A stretch of DNA of 64,000 nucleotides, from contig NZ_CP054916.1 of the NCBI RefSeq assembly GCF_013364155.1, positions 9,144,001 to 9,208,000 of the forward strand. Direction: 5' to 3'. This document shows, one piece after another, positions 38,321-47,499 of this stretch. The position numbers and the translations under genes were made by a program. Under the pieces are notes generated by a model. That model made no database searches and was not told the origin of the DNA. It saw only the letters and a program-made list of their open reading frames with translations. Source of the stretch: Streptomyces sp. NA02950. GTDB lineage: Bacteria > Actinomycetota > Actinomycetes > Streptomycetales > Streptomycetaceae. Positions within the stretch are counted from its first letter, which is position 1, and each line of letters starts with the position of its first letter.

Positions 38321-39070
38321 AAGCGTTCCGCTTCCGCCGCGTCCCCGGCCCAAGGGAGCATGCCGCAGTCCGCGGCGGACGGACTCGGGTCAGCAGGCTG
38401 CTCAGCTGCGGACGCGAGCGCGCATGGCACAGCACCACAGAAGGTGAGCCAGCCCGGGGCGTTACTGGCCACCAGGTGCAGGGCGCCGGCGTGGACGGGC
38501 CGCCGGTCGGGCTCGAGCGCGGCCTTCCGGCTGACGAGCAGGTCAGCGACCGTGCACCGCAGGGTCGCGAACACCTTGTCGGGGCTCGCCCCGGCGGATC
38601 GTGACCGGTGTTCCGTTCCACAGCACGGCGATCGTGCTCAGCGGCGGGTTGACCCCGGCTTGCTGGAACGCGGCGAGCGGAAGCGGTGCTGAACCGGTCG
38701 CGCGTCCGGAGCAGGGCCAGTCAGTGGTGCGGCTCGGCCCTGGTGCTGCCGCCCCGACCGAGCCGGCCGCGGGGGAAGCGTGTCCGGCGTTGGCAGCGGT
38801 CATGCGCAACCGGCGCCGATGCGCCACTCGCCACTCAGGCCGAGCCTGAAAGGTCTCTGCGGACGTGGCTCAGCAGACACCGTACTGTCCGTTTGGGGCC
38901 GAAGGAGGAGCATCCAAGGGCCGCGGTGGGCCGAGCGCTCAGCCTACCTACGTCGGCCGTACTGCCACGTGCCGGCGCGACCTGACGCGACCGACGCGCG
39001 TGTCCGAGCCCGCGGTACGACGATGGAAGCACGGATCGTTCGGGTGGATGTGTAAGAGGAAAGCAGGGCG
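38321..39070. other. Non-coding or decayed stretch upstream of archease
   Basis: About 750 bp with open frames on both strands but none I can assign. The last 150 bp must contain the promoter of the archease-PIMT-RtcB group. No repeat or RNA is supported. Confidence 0.4.
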
Positions 39071-39505
39071 ATGAGGCCGGAGAGTTCCGCGGGGCGCGCC
39101 GGGCGTCGCGGCCTTCCGCACACCGCTGACCTGCGCGTGGAGGCCTGGGCCCCCACGCGCGAGGAGTGCCTGGCCCAGGCGGTGCGGGGCGTCTGTGAGT
39201 CGTTCCTGGACCTGACCGGGGCAGCCGGTGTCCGCAGGCGGGACGTCGTGGTGCGGGCGGACAAGGACGAGGACGTGCTGGTCGCCCTGCTGGAAGAGGT
39301 CGTGTACTGGCTCGACACCGAAGGCGAGGTCCCGGTCGATGTGGAACTGACGCCCGTCACCGGCGGCCTGCGGTGCGGGCTGCACATGGCTGATGCCGGG
39401 GCGCTTCCGGTCACGGGAGCCGCGCCGAAGGCTGTGACGTGGCACGATCTGGTCTTTGTCCGCGATCCGGCGGGTTGGACGTGCTCGGTGACGCTCGATG
39501 TGTGA
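39071..39505 (+). CDS. Archease (RtcB activator)
   Basis: A 144-residue archease-family protein: the N-terminal HTADLRVEAWAPTREECLAQAVRGVCESFLDL, then EDVLVALLEEVVYWLDTEG, and a C-terminal HDLVFVRDPAGWTCSVTLDV. Conserved acidic and histidine residues of the family are retained. Archeases promote guanylylation and turnover of RtcB RNA ligases, and an RtcB gene lies 950 bp downstream on the same strand with one gene between. Start ATG at 39071 follows a purine-rich GAGGAAAGCAGGGCG site. Function is well supported by context. Confidence 0.9.
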   Translation: MRPESSAGRAGRRGLPHTADLRVEAWAPTREECLAQAVRGVCESFLDLTGAAGVRRRDVVVRADKDEDVLVALLEEVVYWLDTEGEVPVDVELTPVTGGLRCGLHMADAGALPVTGAAPKAVTWHDLVFVRDPAGWTCSVTLDV

Positions 39506-39514
39506 GCGTCGGCC

Positions 39515-40159
39515 ATGACCGAGGGTGCCCTTTCACCCGAGGATCTCGTACGGGCCCTCCGAGCGGCCGGGATCAGCGATGAGCGGCTGCTCCAGGCCGT
39601 ACGGGCGACACCCCGGGCGGCGTTCGTCCCCACCGGCCACCACACGCACGCCTATCAGGACGTGCCCCTGTCGATCGGCCACGGACAGGTGACCACGCAG
39701 CCCTCGCTGTCGGCCATGATGATCGAGGGGCTTGGCTTGAGCGGGGATGAACACGTCCTCGAGATCGGCACCGGGCTCGGCTTCCAGACCGCACTACTCG
39801 CCCGGTTGGCCGCCGATGTCGTGACCATAGAGATGTGGCCGGACCTCGCAGATCAGGCACAGCGCAACCTCGCCGGGCAGGGGCTTCGCAACATCGAACT
39901 GCGCGTCGGGGACGGCAGCGGCGGCGTGCCGGACCGCGCTCCATACGAAGCGATCATCGTGTCCGCCGCGTTCCCAGAGGTTCCTGCGCCACTGGCCGGA
40001 CAACTGCGTTTCGGCGGTTGCCTCGTACAGCCCCTCGGTCCTGGTGGCCGGGACCAGGTCGTGTCCTTTCTGCGCACCGCGGAGGGGCTGGAGCGTCGGC
40101 GGGTACTCACGCCCGCCTATTTCGTCCGCTTGCGAGGACGCTACGGCTTCCCCTCCTGA
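39515..40159 (+). CDS. pcm: Protein-L-isoaspartate O-methyltransferase
   Basis: A 214-residue PCMT-family methyltransferase. Motifs: RAAFVPTGHHTHAYQDVPLSIGHGQVTTQPS (substrate side), the SAM loop VLEIGTGLGFQTALLARLA and RVGDGSGGVPDRAPYEAIIVSAA. It repairs isoaspartyl residues in damaged proteins using SAM. It starts 9 bp after the archease stop and lies before rtcB, so it probably belongs to one stress-repair transcript. Length and motifs are normal. Confidence 0.92.
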   Translation: MTEGALSPEDLVRALRAAGISDERLLQAVRATPRAAFVPTGHHTHAYQDVPLSIGHGQVTTQPSLSAMMIEGLGLSGDEHVLEIGTGLGFQTALLARLAADVVTIEMWPDLADQAQRNLAGQGLRNIELRVGDGSGGVPDRAPYEAIIVSAAFPEVPAPLAGQLRFGGCLVQPLGPGGRDQVVSFLRTAEGLERRRVLTPAYFVRLRGRYGFPS

Positions 40160-40458
40160 GCCCTGCCGTCTGCGCCGGAACCGCCGTGTTCCGGCAGCAT
40201 GCTTCCATCCGCAATAGCATGGATGCCACGGGGCCGGGACGCAGAGGAGTCCAGGCAACGGCCTCGTTCCACGGATGCGCTTTCGCAACAGTAGCGCCGC
40301 GCACCATAACTTCCCTTCCTGAATCTCCTGGCCACCCTGACTCTGCGGTCGGCACTGCACACCTGGCTCCTTCGGTCGGCCTGCTGACCGGGCTCGCTCG
40401 CGAACGGTGCGGATGGCCGGTGTCGCGTTGACGGAAACTCCGGAGAGAGGCGACGGGC
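40160..40458. other. Spacer between PIMT and rtcB
   Basis: About 300 bp with no supported gene. The gap is large for a tight operon, so rtcB may have its own promoter here as well. Confidence 0.35.
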
Positions 40459-41883
40459 ATGGACATCACGCTGGTGGAAGAGGCCCCGTTCCGCTTCCGT
40501 ATCGAGCGGCGCGGTGCGATGCGCGTGCCCGGGGTCGTCTTCGCGAGCCGGGAACTTCTGCCGCAAGCGGCCGGGGACAAGGCGCTGGAGCAGGTGGCGA
40601 ACGTAGCCACTCTGCCCGGCATCGTCCGCGCCTCGTGTGCCATGCCCGACGTGCACTGGGGGTACGGCTTCCCGATCGGAGGCGTGGCCGCCACGGACAT
40701 CGACGCCGGTGGAGTGATCTCGCCCGGCGGCGTCGGATTCGACATTTCCTGCGGCGTACGGCTGCTCGCCGCCGGCATCGACAGCGGTCGGCTCGCCCCC
40801 CGGCTGCGGACGCTCATGGATGTACTCGGCGAACGGATCCCACGCGGCATGGGAAGGGGCGGCTTGTGGAAGCTGAGCGGACGCCAGGAGATGGAGAAGC
40901 TGTTGACCGGCGGGGCCGAGTACGCGGTCGAACGCGGTCACGGCGTGCCACGCGACCTGGCGCGGTGCGAGGACCATGGAGCGCTCCCGGAGGCCGATCC
41001 GTCGCAGGTCGGGCAGCGGGCCGTGGACCGGGGGCTCCAGCAGGTGGGCAGCTTGGGCGCGGGCAACCACTTCCTGGAGGTGCAGGCCGTGGACCACGTG
41101 TACGACACGGACACAGCGGCCGCATTCGGCCTGCGTCCCGGCCAGGTGTGCGTGATGATCCACTGCGGCTCACGCGGTCTGGGCCACCAGGTGTGCACCG
41201 ACCACGTCCGGGTCATGGATCACTCGTTGCGCGCCTACGGCATCGGGGTCCCGGACCGGCAGCTGGCCTGCACCCCCGTCGTGTCCCCGCCGGGCCGCGA
41301 CTACCTGGGAGCGATGGCAGCCGCTGCCAACTACGGTCGCGCCAACCGGCAACTGCTCGCCCACACCGTGCGCCACGCGTTCGCCACCACTGCCGGGGTG
41401 GGCCTGGACCTGGTGTACGACGTCTCCCACAACACCGCCAAGATCGAGACCCACGACGTGGACGGCGTACCGCGTCGGCTGTGCGTCCACCGCAAGGGCG
41501 CCACCCTCGCCCTGCCTCCCGGCCACCCGAGCCTGCCGGAGGACCTCACCCGGGCCGGTCAGCCCGTACTGGTCCCCGGCACCATGGGCACCGCCTCGTA
41601 CGTAATGGTCGGCACGCGGGAGAACGACGCATTTCTGTCCGCATGCCACGGCGCGGGACGCGTATGGAGCCGCCACCAGGCACTGCGCCGAGTCCGGGGC
41701 GAGCAGTTGCGCGGAGAGCTGGAGGCCCAGGGCATCACCGTCCGACCGTCCTCCTGGCGCGGCCTCGCCGAAGAGTCCCCGGCCGCCTACAAGGACGTCG
41801 ACGCCGTGGCCGCCGCCACCGAGGGGGCGGGACTGGCCCGCCTTGTCGTCCGCCTGGTGCCCCTCGGTGTTGTCAAGGGATGA
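40459..41883 (+). CDS. rtcB: RNA-splicing/repair ligase RtcB
   Basis: A 474-residue RtcB ligase. Mn2+- and GMP-site motifs are in place: [28 protein letters not shown] (metal Cys), [32 protein letters not shown] and the guanylylated-His motif HRKGAT (His about 344). It ligates RNA 2',3'-cyclic phosphate or 3'-phosphate ends to 5'-OH ends. The presence of archease nearby fits the family. The C-terminal region has [10 protein letters not shown] as in other members. No RtcA cyclase or RtcR regulator is in the window. Start ATG at 40459 follows GGAGAGAGG. Confidence 0.95.
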   Translation: MDITLVEEAPFRFRIERRGAMRVPGVVFASRELLPQAAGDKALEQVANVATLPGIVRASCAMPDVHWGYGFPIGGVAATDIDAGGVISPGGVGFDISCGVRLLAAGIDSGRLAPRLRTLMDVLGERIPRGMGRGGLWKLSGRQEMEKLLTGGAEYAVERGHGVPRDLARCEDHGALPEADPSQVGQRAVDRGLQQVGSLGAGNHFLEVQAVDHVYDTDTAAAFGLRPGQVCVMIHCGSRGLGHQVCTDHVRVMDHSLRAYGIGVPDRQLACTPVVSPPGRDYLGAMAAAANYGRANRQLLAHTVRHAFATTAGVGLDLVYDVSHNTAKIETHDVDGVPRRLCVHRKGATLALPPGHPSLPEDLTRAGQPVLVPGTMGTASYVMVGTRENDAFLSACHGAGRVWSRHQALRRVRGEQLRGELEAQGITVRPSSWRGLAEESPAAYKDVDAVAAATEGAGLARLVVRLVPLGVVKG

Positions 41884-41950
41884 TGCCACGGCTGTTGATG
41901 CAGGAGCGATCCGTCGTGACGGACCACATGGGTAGGCCGGTTACCTGGGC

Positions 41951-42290
41951 GTGAGTAGGCGAAACCCTCAACCCTGGTTGTCTGACGATGAGTTGTCGTC
42001 ACGAATCGAGCCGCTGCTGCCGGTTCCGCAGCAGCGGTACCGACGCCCCGGTCGGAAGAAGGTGCTGGAGGACCGCAACGTGCTGTGCGGCATCCTGTTC
42101 GTCCTCTACTCCGGCATCCAGTGGGAGTGGCTGCCTTCCGAACTCCGCTTCGGCTCAGGCATGACGTGCTGGCGCAGACTACGGGACCGGAACGGCGCAG
42201 GAGTCTGGCAGCGTCTGCATGAAGTGCTGCTGGCCGAGCTGCGGGCCACAGGCCGGCTCGATCTGTCGCGGGTCGCCCTAGTACTTCGGA
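41951..42290 (+). pseudogene. IS5-type transposase N-terminal fragment
   Basis: The frame reads SRRNPQPWLSDDELSSRIEPLLPVPQQRYRRPGRKKVLEDRNVLCGILFVLYSGIQWEWLP in adjoining pieces, the DUF4096-like N-terminus of IS5-family transposases, then LRFGSGMTCWRRLRDRNGAGVWQRLHEVLLAELR. It loses similarity after about 42290 and lacks the DDE catalytic core. It lies 67 bp after rtcB, so the insertion spared the ligase gene. Confidence 0.75.
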
Positions 42291-42470
42291 TCTCGCGCGA
42301 ACCCGGACACGGCCCGCAGTCTCCCTCACCGGACTTGCGTGCCCGACCAGCTCCGACGGCCAGCGCTCGGGCAGTGGTGCACAGAGGGAGGGCGTTCCGT
42401 GGCTAGTTCATGAAGATCTTTTGACACAACCGAGGCGCATGGGGGCCGGATCCCGGGCAATGCGAGTGAG

Positions 42471-44054
42471 GTGATACGCGTTGGAATCGTCACCCTGACT
42501 CTGATCTCCGCTCTCGTGGCCGCGGTGGCAGCGGCCGGTATTTCGGCCTACTGGCTGTTTGCTGCTCTCCCCCTTACGTTCTTGGGTCTGCTGGGTGCTT
42601 GGGACCTGCTGCAGACCCGCCATTCGGTGCTGCGCAATTATCCGGTACTGGGTCATGCACGCTTCCTCCTTGAGCGGATACGTCCGGAACTTCAGCAGTA
42701 CTTCATCGAGCGGAACTACGACGGGCGCCCTTTCGACCGGGATGTGCGCAGCATCGTCTATGAGCGTGCGAAGGGCACCGACGCCGAGGAGCCGTACGGC
42801 ACAGAACGCGACGTGTATCAGTCCGGCTACGAGTTCCTCGTTCCTTCGATGGCGCCCTGCGCGGTGCCGCGGACACCGCCCCGCGTGCGCATCGGTGGCC
42901 CGGACTGTGCCCGCCCCTACGGCATGGCGCTGCTGAACGTCTCGGCGATGAGCTTCGGGTCGGTGTCGGCCAACGCGATCCTCGCCCTCAACCGCGGTGC
43001 CGCGGCTGGAGGGTTCGCCCACGACACTGGCGAGGGCGGGGTGTCCGAGTACCACCTCCGTCCGGGCGGTGATCTCATATGGGAAATCGGTACCGGTTAC
43101 TTTGGCTGCCGCACCGAGGAAGGTGATTTCGATGCGGCCGCGTTCGCCGACAAGGCTGCGCACGACCACGTCAAGTGCGTGTCCCTGAAGCTGTCGCAGG
43201 GGGCCAAGCCCGGCATCGGCGGTGTCCTGCCGGGAGCCAAGGTCAACGCTGAGATCGCCCGGGCCCGGGGCGTGCCCGAAGGGCGAACGGTTGTCTCGCC
43301 GCCGTACCACCGGGTGTTCTCCACCCCGCGCGAACTCGTCCACTTCATCGTCCGGATGCGGGAGTTGTCAGGGGGCAAGCCGACCGGGTTCAAGCTCTGT
43401 GTGGGCTCGCGTCAGCAGTTTCTCGCCGTGTGCAAGGCCATGCTGGCCGAGGGCGCGACGCCTGACTTCATCGTGGTCGACGGAGCCGAGGGGGGAACCG
43501 GGGCGGCGCCATTGGAGTTCGCGGACCATGTGGGCACCCCCCTCACCGAGGGGCTGCTCACCGTCCACAATGCCCTCGTCGGGGTGGGTCTGCGCGATCG
43601 CGTCAAGATCGGGGCGAGCGGCAAGATCGCCACCGGTATCGACCTGGTGAAGCGCATGGTGCAGGGAGCGGACTACGGCAACGCCGCACGGGCGATGATG
43701 TTCGCCGTCGGTTGCATTCAGGCGCAGCGGTGCCACACCAATACGTGCCCCACCGGCGTCACGACCCAGGATCCCCGCCGAGCCCGCGCCCTCGACGTCA
43801 GCGACAAGACGTTGCGCGTTCAGCGCTTCCAGGAAGCGACCGTGGCCAGCGCCCTTCAGATCATGGCGTCCATGGGCGTCACCGATCCCGCGCAGCTTCG
43901 CCCGCACATGCTCCGCCGGCGCATCGACCCCTGTACCGACCATTCCTACGACACGTTGTACGAGTGGCTTGCGCCGGGCCAGTTGCTCGCCGAGCCGCCC
44001 GTTTCCTGGGCGGCTGACTGGAGGGCCGCGGACCCCGACCGTTTCACCGTGTGA
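42471..44054 (+). CDS. FMN-binding glutamate synthase family protein, membrane-anchored
   Basis: A 527-residue protein with two N-terminal membrane helices (about residues 5-45) and a GltB-type FMN domain. Markers: ISAMSFGSVSANAILALNRGAAAGGFAHDTGEGGVSEYH read in pieces, KLSQGAKPGIGGVLPG, VDGAEGGTGAAPLEFADHVG and the Cys-rich CIQAQRCHTNTCPTGVTTQ that would hold a 3Fe-4S cluster. It lacks the glutaminase and C-terminal domains of GltB, so it is not a classical glutamate synthase; the physiological reaction of this group is unsettled. GTG at 42471 is the likely start. Confidence 0.87.
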   Translation: MIRVGIVTLTLISALVAAVAAAGISAYWLFAALPLTFLGLLGAWDLLQTRHSVLRNYPVLGHARFLLERIRPELQQYFIERNYDGRPFDRDVRSIVYERAKGTDAEEPYGTERDVYQSGYEFLVPSMAPCAVPRTPPRVRIGGPDCARPYGMALLNVSAMSFGSVSANAILALNRGAAAGGFAHDTGEGGVSEYHLRPGGDLIWEIGTGYFGCRTEEGDFDAAAFADKAAHDHVKCVSLKLSQGAKPGIGGVLPGAKVNAEIARARGVPEGRTVVSPPYHRVFSTPRELVHFIVRMRELSGGKPTGFKLCVGSRQQFLAVCKAMLAEGATPDFIVVDGAEGGTGAAPLEFADHVGTPLTEGLLTVHNALVGVGLRDRVKIGASGKIATGIDLVKRMVQGADYGNAARAMMFAVGCIQAQRCHTNTCPTGVTTQDPRRARALDVSDKTLRVQRFQEATVASALQIMASMGVTDPAQLRPHMLRRRIDPCTDHSYDTLYEWLAPGQLLAEPPVSWAADWRAADPDRFTV

Positions 44055-44364
44055 TCTCTGGCCGTCGGCAGCGATCCGCTCGCCTGCGGTGGAACGACGT
44101 CATCTCGAGCGAGGGCACCGACGCCATGATTCCCCGGGCCCCGTCAGAACGGTGAGCGACGCGACCGCCGGCTGGGGACCGCCTCGGGGGGCTTGTACCG
44201 TTTGGCTTTCTCCCTCCCCGCACTCTGTTGTCCAGCGGCTACAGTCCGGCCACCGTCACTACGCCATTTGGCGCCCGCAACGCGCCTGGTTCTCGGTTCT
44301 GTGAGCTCATGGCTGAGCCGCTTCCGCGAGGACCGGCGAATCGTGCCCGGGAAGGAGACCACGG
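44055..44364. other. Intergenic region, nothing recognised
   Basis: About 310 bp between the glutamate-synthase-like gene and the Cys-rich gene. No supported feature; the last 60 bp should contain the promoter and ribosome-binding region of the Cys-rich gene (GGAAGGAG at 44350-44357). Confidence 0.35.
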
Positions 44365-44598
44365 ATGGCCGCTTGTGAGGTCTGCGGAAACGATTACGAG
44401 ATGGCCTTCGAGGTACGCGCGGCGGGTGTCGTTCACATCTTCGACAGTCTTGAATGTGCCGCACACAAGCTCGCCCCCGTGTGCGACCACTGTGGGTGTC
44501 GCATTCTGGGTCATGGTCACCACGCCGATGGCAAGTTCTTCTGTTGCGCTCACTGCGGACGTGCCCAGGGCTATACCACCTTGGCCGACAACGCCTGA
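44365..44598 (+). CDS. Small Cys/His-rich metal-binding protein (metallothionein-like)
   Basis: A 77-residue protein with nine cysteines and several histidines: CEVCGNDY, a hydrophobic middle VHIFDSLECAAHKL, then CDHCGCRILGHGHH and FFCCAHCGRAQG. The second half resembles zinc-ribbon and prokaryotic metallothionein patterns (CxxCxC with GH). It probably binds zinc or another soft metal. GGAAGGAG about 8 nt upstream supports the ATG. It stands alone with no metal-exporter gene nearby, so its role (buffering, redox or regulation) is open. Confidence 0.8.
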   Translation: MAACEVCGNDYEMAFEVRAAGVVHIFDSLECAAHKLAPVCDHCGCRILGHGHHADGKFFCCAHCGRAQGYTTLADNA

Positions 44599-45035
44599 TC
44601 CGTGCGCATGACAACAGTCAGGCAGAGCTGTCCGAGGAGCATCACGGCGATGTCTTCGTCGCTGAGTGATCGCCTGCGAGCCGTCTTGCGCCCCGCCGAG
44701 CGGCCATTCGCCTGGAGCGGACGGGCGGACGGGCGGACCCGGCGCTCGGCCACCGCGCGACCCACGTGCCCTGGTTTTCCAGCAATGCTGGGCCCGGTCA
44801 TGTCCGCAGAGGGGGAGTCGTGGTGACGTGGACAGCCACCTCGGCCCCGGGGCCGTCTCACTCGCAGAGTTCGCCTTCGGCGGACCTGTCCTAAAGTTGA
44901 AAACGGAGTGGAAAAGCCGTGTCCGCCATCGGAGGCAGCTTCTGCCCTCTCGGTGGTCCCCCGGACCGTTCACTGTTCACCGGTCGGTCTGGTCGGCCCC
45001 AAGGCGGCACGCGAACATGAAAGGGAGGCTGACCG
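44599..45035. other. Intergenic stretch with one doubtful small frame
   Basis: About 440 bp. A 58-codon frame begins at ATG 44650 (MSSSLSDRLRAVLRPAERPFAW) with GAGGAG upstream and ends at 44826, but I find no family for it. The remainder holds nothing I can support. Confidence 0.3.
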
Positions 45036-45362
45036 ATGCCTGCCGGATCCAGCCGCAAGCGGGAACGACAGTACGAGCACATCAAGAAGGGCCAGGAGGA
45101 GCGCGGTACGTCCACGCCACGGGCCAAGGAGATCGCCGCCCGCACCGTGAACAAGGAACGTGCCCGCGCGGGCGAGGCCAAGAGCGCCAGCAAGAGCTCC
45201 GTGAAGGACCCGAAGTCCGCGCCGGAGCGGGGCGGGAAGCGCTCGCACAGCGGAGCGAGGGGCCCCACCCGTGATCAGCTGTACAACGAGGCGAAGCAGC
45301 GGGGCATCGAGGGCCGCTCGCAGATGAACAAGGAACAGCTGGCGAAGGCGCTCGGCCGCTGA
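45036..45362 (+). CDS. Basic protein with Rho-N/SAP-like C-terminus (plasmid-stabilisation type)
   Basis: A 108-residue, Lys/Arg-rich protein. The first 70 residues are low-complexity and charged (KRERQYEHIKKGQEERG, ARTVNKERARAGEAKSASK). The last 35 residues, GPTRDQLYNEAKQRGIEGRSQMNKEQLAKALGR, resemble Rho N-terminal/SAP-like helical modules that bind nucleic acid. Such small proteins in actinomycetes are often annotated as plasmid stabilisation proteins, without proof. A strong hairpin follows the stop. Likely a small nucleic-acid-binding stress protein. Confidence 0.75.
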   Translation: MPAGSSRKRERQYEHIKKGQEERGTSTPRAKEIAARTVNKERARAGEAKSASKSSVKDPKSAPERGGKRSHSGARGPTRDQLYNEAKQRGIEGRSQMNKEQLAKALGR

Positions 45363-45389
45363 CCTGCGGCTCGACGACACTCTTCTCTT

Positions 45390-45422
45390 CCGGCGCGGCC
45401 GGCCTCCGTCCGGCCGCGCCGG
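45390..45422 (+). terminator. 13-bp perfect GC hairpin
   Basis: CCGGCGCGGCCGG (45390-45402) and CCGGCCGCGCCGG (45410-45422) form a perfect 13-bp stem with a 7-nt loop, 28 bp after the preceding gene's stop. It lacks a clear T-run, as is common for actinomycete terminators. Confidence 0.8.
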
Positions 45423-45519
45423 GGAGGCGCGGCCGGTGAAGGAGGTCCGCCGAAGCACGACCACGAGCACCCTCGAAGGGCCGGTCAGGGTGAGTTCGCC
45501 GGGCCCTCCGGTGGTCGGG

Positions 45520-45893
45520 ACGAGCGAAGTTGCGGGGGACGCGGTGTGCGATCGGGGTTTCCCACGGTCGGCGACGACCGGGGCGTCCACCCCTTCGCGC
45601 CGAGGATCTGAACGGCTGGGAGCATCAACTGGGCCGATGCGCTGACAACGGTCCCTTCGGAGAGAACCTCACCACGGTCGGCATCGACGCGCGCGAAGCG
45701 CTGGTCGGCGAACGCTGGCGCGTGGGCCTCAAGTCGTACTGGAGATGACCGACGATCGCATTCCCCGCCGCACCTTCGCGGGACTGGGAGAGAAGGGCTG
45801 GCTACGGCGCTCCACCCAGAAGGCGTCCTCCGGCGCCATGCTGCGTGTCATCGAGCCGGGGGAGCTCGGCGTCGGTGGCCCGATCGCGCGGTG
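45520..45893 (+). pseudogene. MOSC-domain protein, broken
   Basis: Pieces in different frames match a MOSC-domain (molybdenum cofactor sulfurase C-terminal) protein: CDNGPFGENLTTVGIDAREALVGERWRVG, then EMTDDRIPRRTFAGLGEKGWLRRSTQKASSGAMLRVIEPGELGVGGPIAR. Relatives read VTDPRIPCRTFAGWLGE; the Cys of that motif is Arg here. At least two frame changes. Not functional as written. Confidence 0.65.
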
Positions 45894-45999
45894 ACCTCGG
45901 ACCGCAAGTCGCCGGCCAGCGTGCCGGAGGCGGCTCCATGGATGGAAGGTAAGTCGTCTGACGGCGGACGAGCCGGGAGCGTCTTCGGTAGCCGCTCTC

Positions 46000-46221
46000 A
46001 TGGCGCCGGTGTCGATCCGCCGCTTTCTCTCCAGGCTGCGCATGAAGGACGAGGTGGTCGAAGCTGTCGGCCGCCTCATGGTGTGCGCAATGGTGCTGTG
46101 GGCACTCACCATCGCCTGCACCCTGCTTCTCGTTCTCAACGTCGTCGACCATGTTGTTGCCGAGGCGGTCGTCGGCCTGGTCATGCTGTGGTTCGCCATC
46201 TGCTGGTTGCCATCCCGCTGA
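46000..46221 (+). CDS. Small two-helix membrane protein
   Basis: A 73-residue hypothetical protein with two hydrophobic helices: VGRLMVCAMVLWALTIACTLLLVLNVV and AEAVVGLVMLWFAICWLP, after a basic N-terminus. A second start is possible at 46042 (MKDEVVEA). There is no good ribosome-binding site at either. No family recognised; it may be a small integral membrane protein or chance coding. Confidence 0.45.
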   Translation: MAPVSIRRFLSRLRMKDEVVEAVGRLMVCAMVLWALTIACTLLLVLNVVDHVVAEAVVGLVMLWFAICWLPSR

Positions 46222-46271
46222 GACTCCGGAGCAAGTCCCGACGGCGGTTCGGCTGACTCTGAACACGGCGG

Positions 46272-46934
46272 TCAGTCCGGGGCGCGGCGCTGGTCGCTGC
46301 TGTGCTGCCGCAGTTGGTCGGTGTGGCGGGTCATGGTGTCGACGCGGGCGGCGAGATCGGTGTGCCGCGACCTCAGGTGCTGGTGGGCTTCGGTGAGTGG
46401 GGCGATGAGCTGGGCGGCGTCATCGTGGGCGAGGGCGTCCGCGAGCCGGGTGATGTGGCCGCGGGCCTCGGCGGGGAGATCGGTGAGGGCGGTGATCTGC
46501 CCGGCGAGCTGGCGTAGATCGGCCGCGTTGCCACGGGCCCACGAGGTGACGGTGCGGTCGGCGGCGCGGCGGTCCCGGGTTGCTTGCACTCGTTGCTCGC
46601 CGGTGGCGCCGGGGGCTCCGGGCCGTACGCGCAGATAGCGTCGCTCGGCGGCCTGGCGGCTCGCCACACCCAGGGGGTGGGCGAGCTCGGCCCAGCTGGC
46701 GCCCGCCTCACGGGCCGTCTCGATCAGCCACGGTTCCCACCCGGCGAGCTGGTCCCGGAGCTTTCGCAGCAGCAACAACGCGGCCAGGGCCTGCTCCGAA
46801 CTGGTCGGGTCCTGCTCCGGCCGCCGGCTCGGTGGGGTGGTGGCGGTGCGTACGACCTCGTTGATGGCATCCAACCCAGCCGCGGCGGCAGGGAAGGACG
46901 AAGGGGCGGGGCCGGGCTCCTCCGTGCTGGTCAT
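46272..46934 (-). CDS. rheA: RheA-type heat-shock repressor of hsp18
   Basis: A 220-residue protein rich in Ala and Arg, divergent from hsp18 with 130 bp between the starts. Its central part (residues about 50-110, ALAALLLLRKLRDQLAGWEPWLIETAREAGASWAELAHPLGVASRQAAERRYLRVRPG) contains a helix-turn-helix-like segment with SRQAAERRYL. In S. albus, RheA is encoded at this position and represses hsp18 by binding TGTCATC-N5-GATGACA; exactly that operator is present here. AAGGAGGGA 6 nt upstream fixes the ATG. RheA itself acts as a thermosensor. The call rests on context and operator. Confidence 0.82.
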   Translation of the reverse strand: MTSTEEPGPAPSSFPAAAAGLDAINEVVRTATTPPSRRPEQDPTSSEQALAALLLLRKLRDQLAGWEPWLIETAREAGASWAELAHPLGVASRQAAERRYLRVRPGAPGATGEQRVQATRDRRAADRTVTSWARGNAADLRQLAGQITALTDLPAEARGHITRLADALAHDDAAQLIAPLTEAHQHLRSRHTDLAARVDTMTRHTDQLRQHSSDQRRAPD

Positions 46935-46979
46935 GGTGTATCCCTCCTTCTCTGTCGCCTGATGGACGACACGCAAACT

Positions 46980-46998
46980 TGTCATCGTTCCGATGACA
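46980..46998. promoter_or_regulatory. RheA operator
   Basis: TGTCATCGTTCCGATGACA is a perfect palindrome with 8-bp arms and a 3-nt centre. It equals the S. albus RheA site TGTCATC-N5-GATGACA. It lies 45 bp from the rheA start and 66 bp from the hsp18 start, where it can control both promoters. Confidence 0.88.
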
Positions 46999-47064
46999 TG
47001 ATACAACGGGACCAGGTTGCAGCGCATTGGCGGTACTGCCCGAGCACACTGGAGGTGTTTCACG

Positions 47065-47499
47065 ATGTTGATGCGCACCGACCCGTTCCGCGAGCTCGAC
47101 CGGCTCACCCAGCAGCTCATGGGCTCGTCCGGAACCTGGTCAAGGCCGTCCACGATGCCGATGGACGCCTACCGGGAGGGCGACGACTATGTGATCGCCC
47201 TCGATCTCCCTGGCGTCTCGACCGATGCGATCGACATCGATGTCGAGCGGAACATGCTCACCGTCAAGGCAGAGCGGCGGCCGGTCGCCAAGGCCGACGA
47301 TGTGCAGATGGAGCTGTCCGAGCGGCCCCTGGGAGTGTTCTCGCGCCAGCTCATGCTGGCGGACACCCTCGACACCGAGCACATCAGGGCCGACTACGAC
47401 GCCGGTGTCCTCACCCTGCGCATCCCCATCGCCGAGCGGGCCAGGCCCCGCAAGATCACCATCGGCGAGGGCGCGGGGCGCAAGCAGATCAGCAGCTGA
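47065..47499 (+). CDS. hsp18: Hsp20/alpha-crystallin small heat-shock protein
   Basis: A 144-residue small heat-shock chaperone. After [20 protein letters not shown] comes the alpha-crystallin domain ([42 protein letters not shown] in pieces), and the C-terminal [25 protein letters not shown] with the IxI-type contact. It prevents aggregation of unfolded proteins under heat stress. ATG at 47065 follows GGAGG. It is transcribed away from rheA across the operator, so heat induction by relief of RheA repression is expected. Confidence 0.95.
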   Translation: MLMRTDPFRELDRLTQQLMGSSGTWSRPSTMPMDAYREGDDYVIALDLPGVSTDAIDIDVERNMLTVKAERRPVAKADDVQMELSERPLGVFSRQLMLADTLDTEHIRADYDAGVLTLRIPIAERARPRKITIGEGAGRKQISS

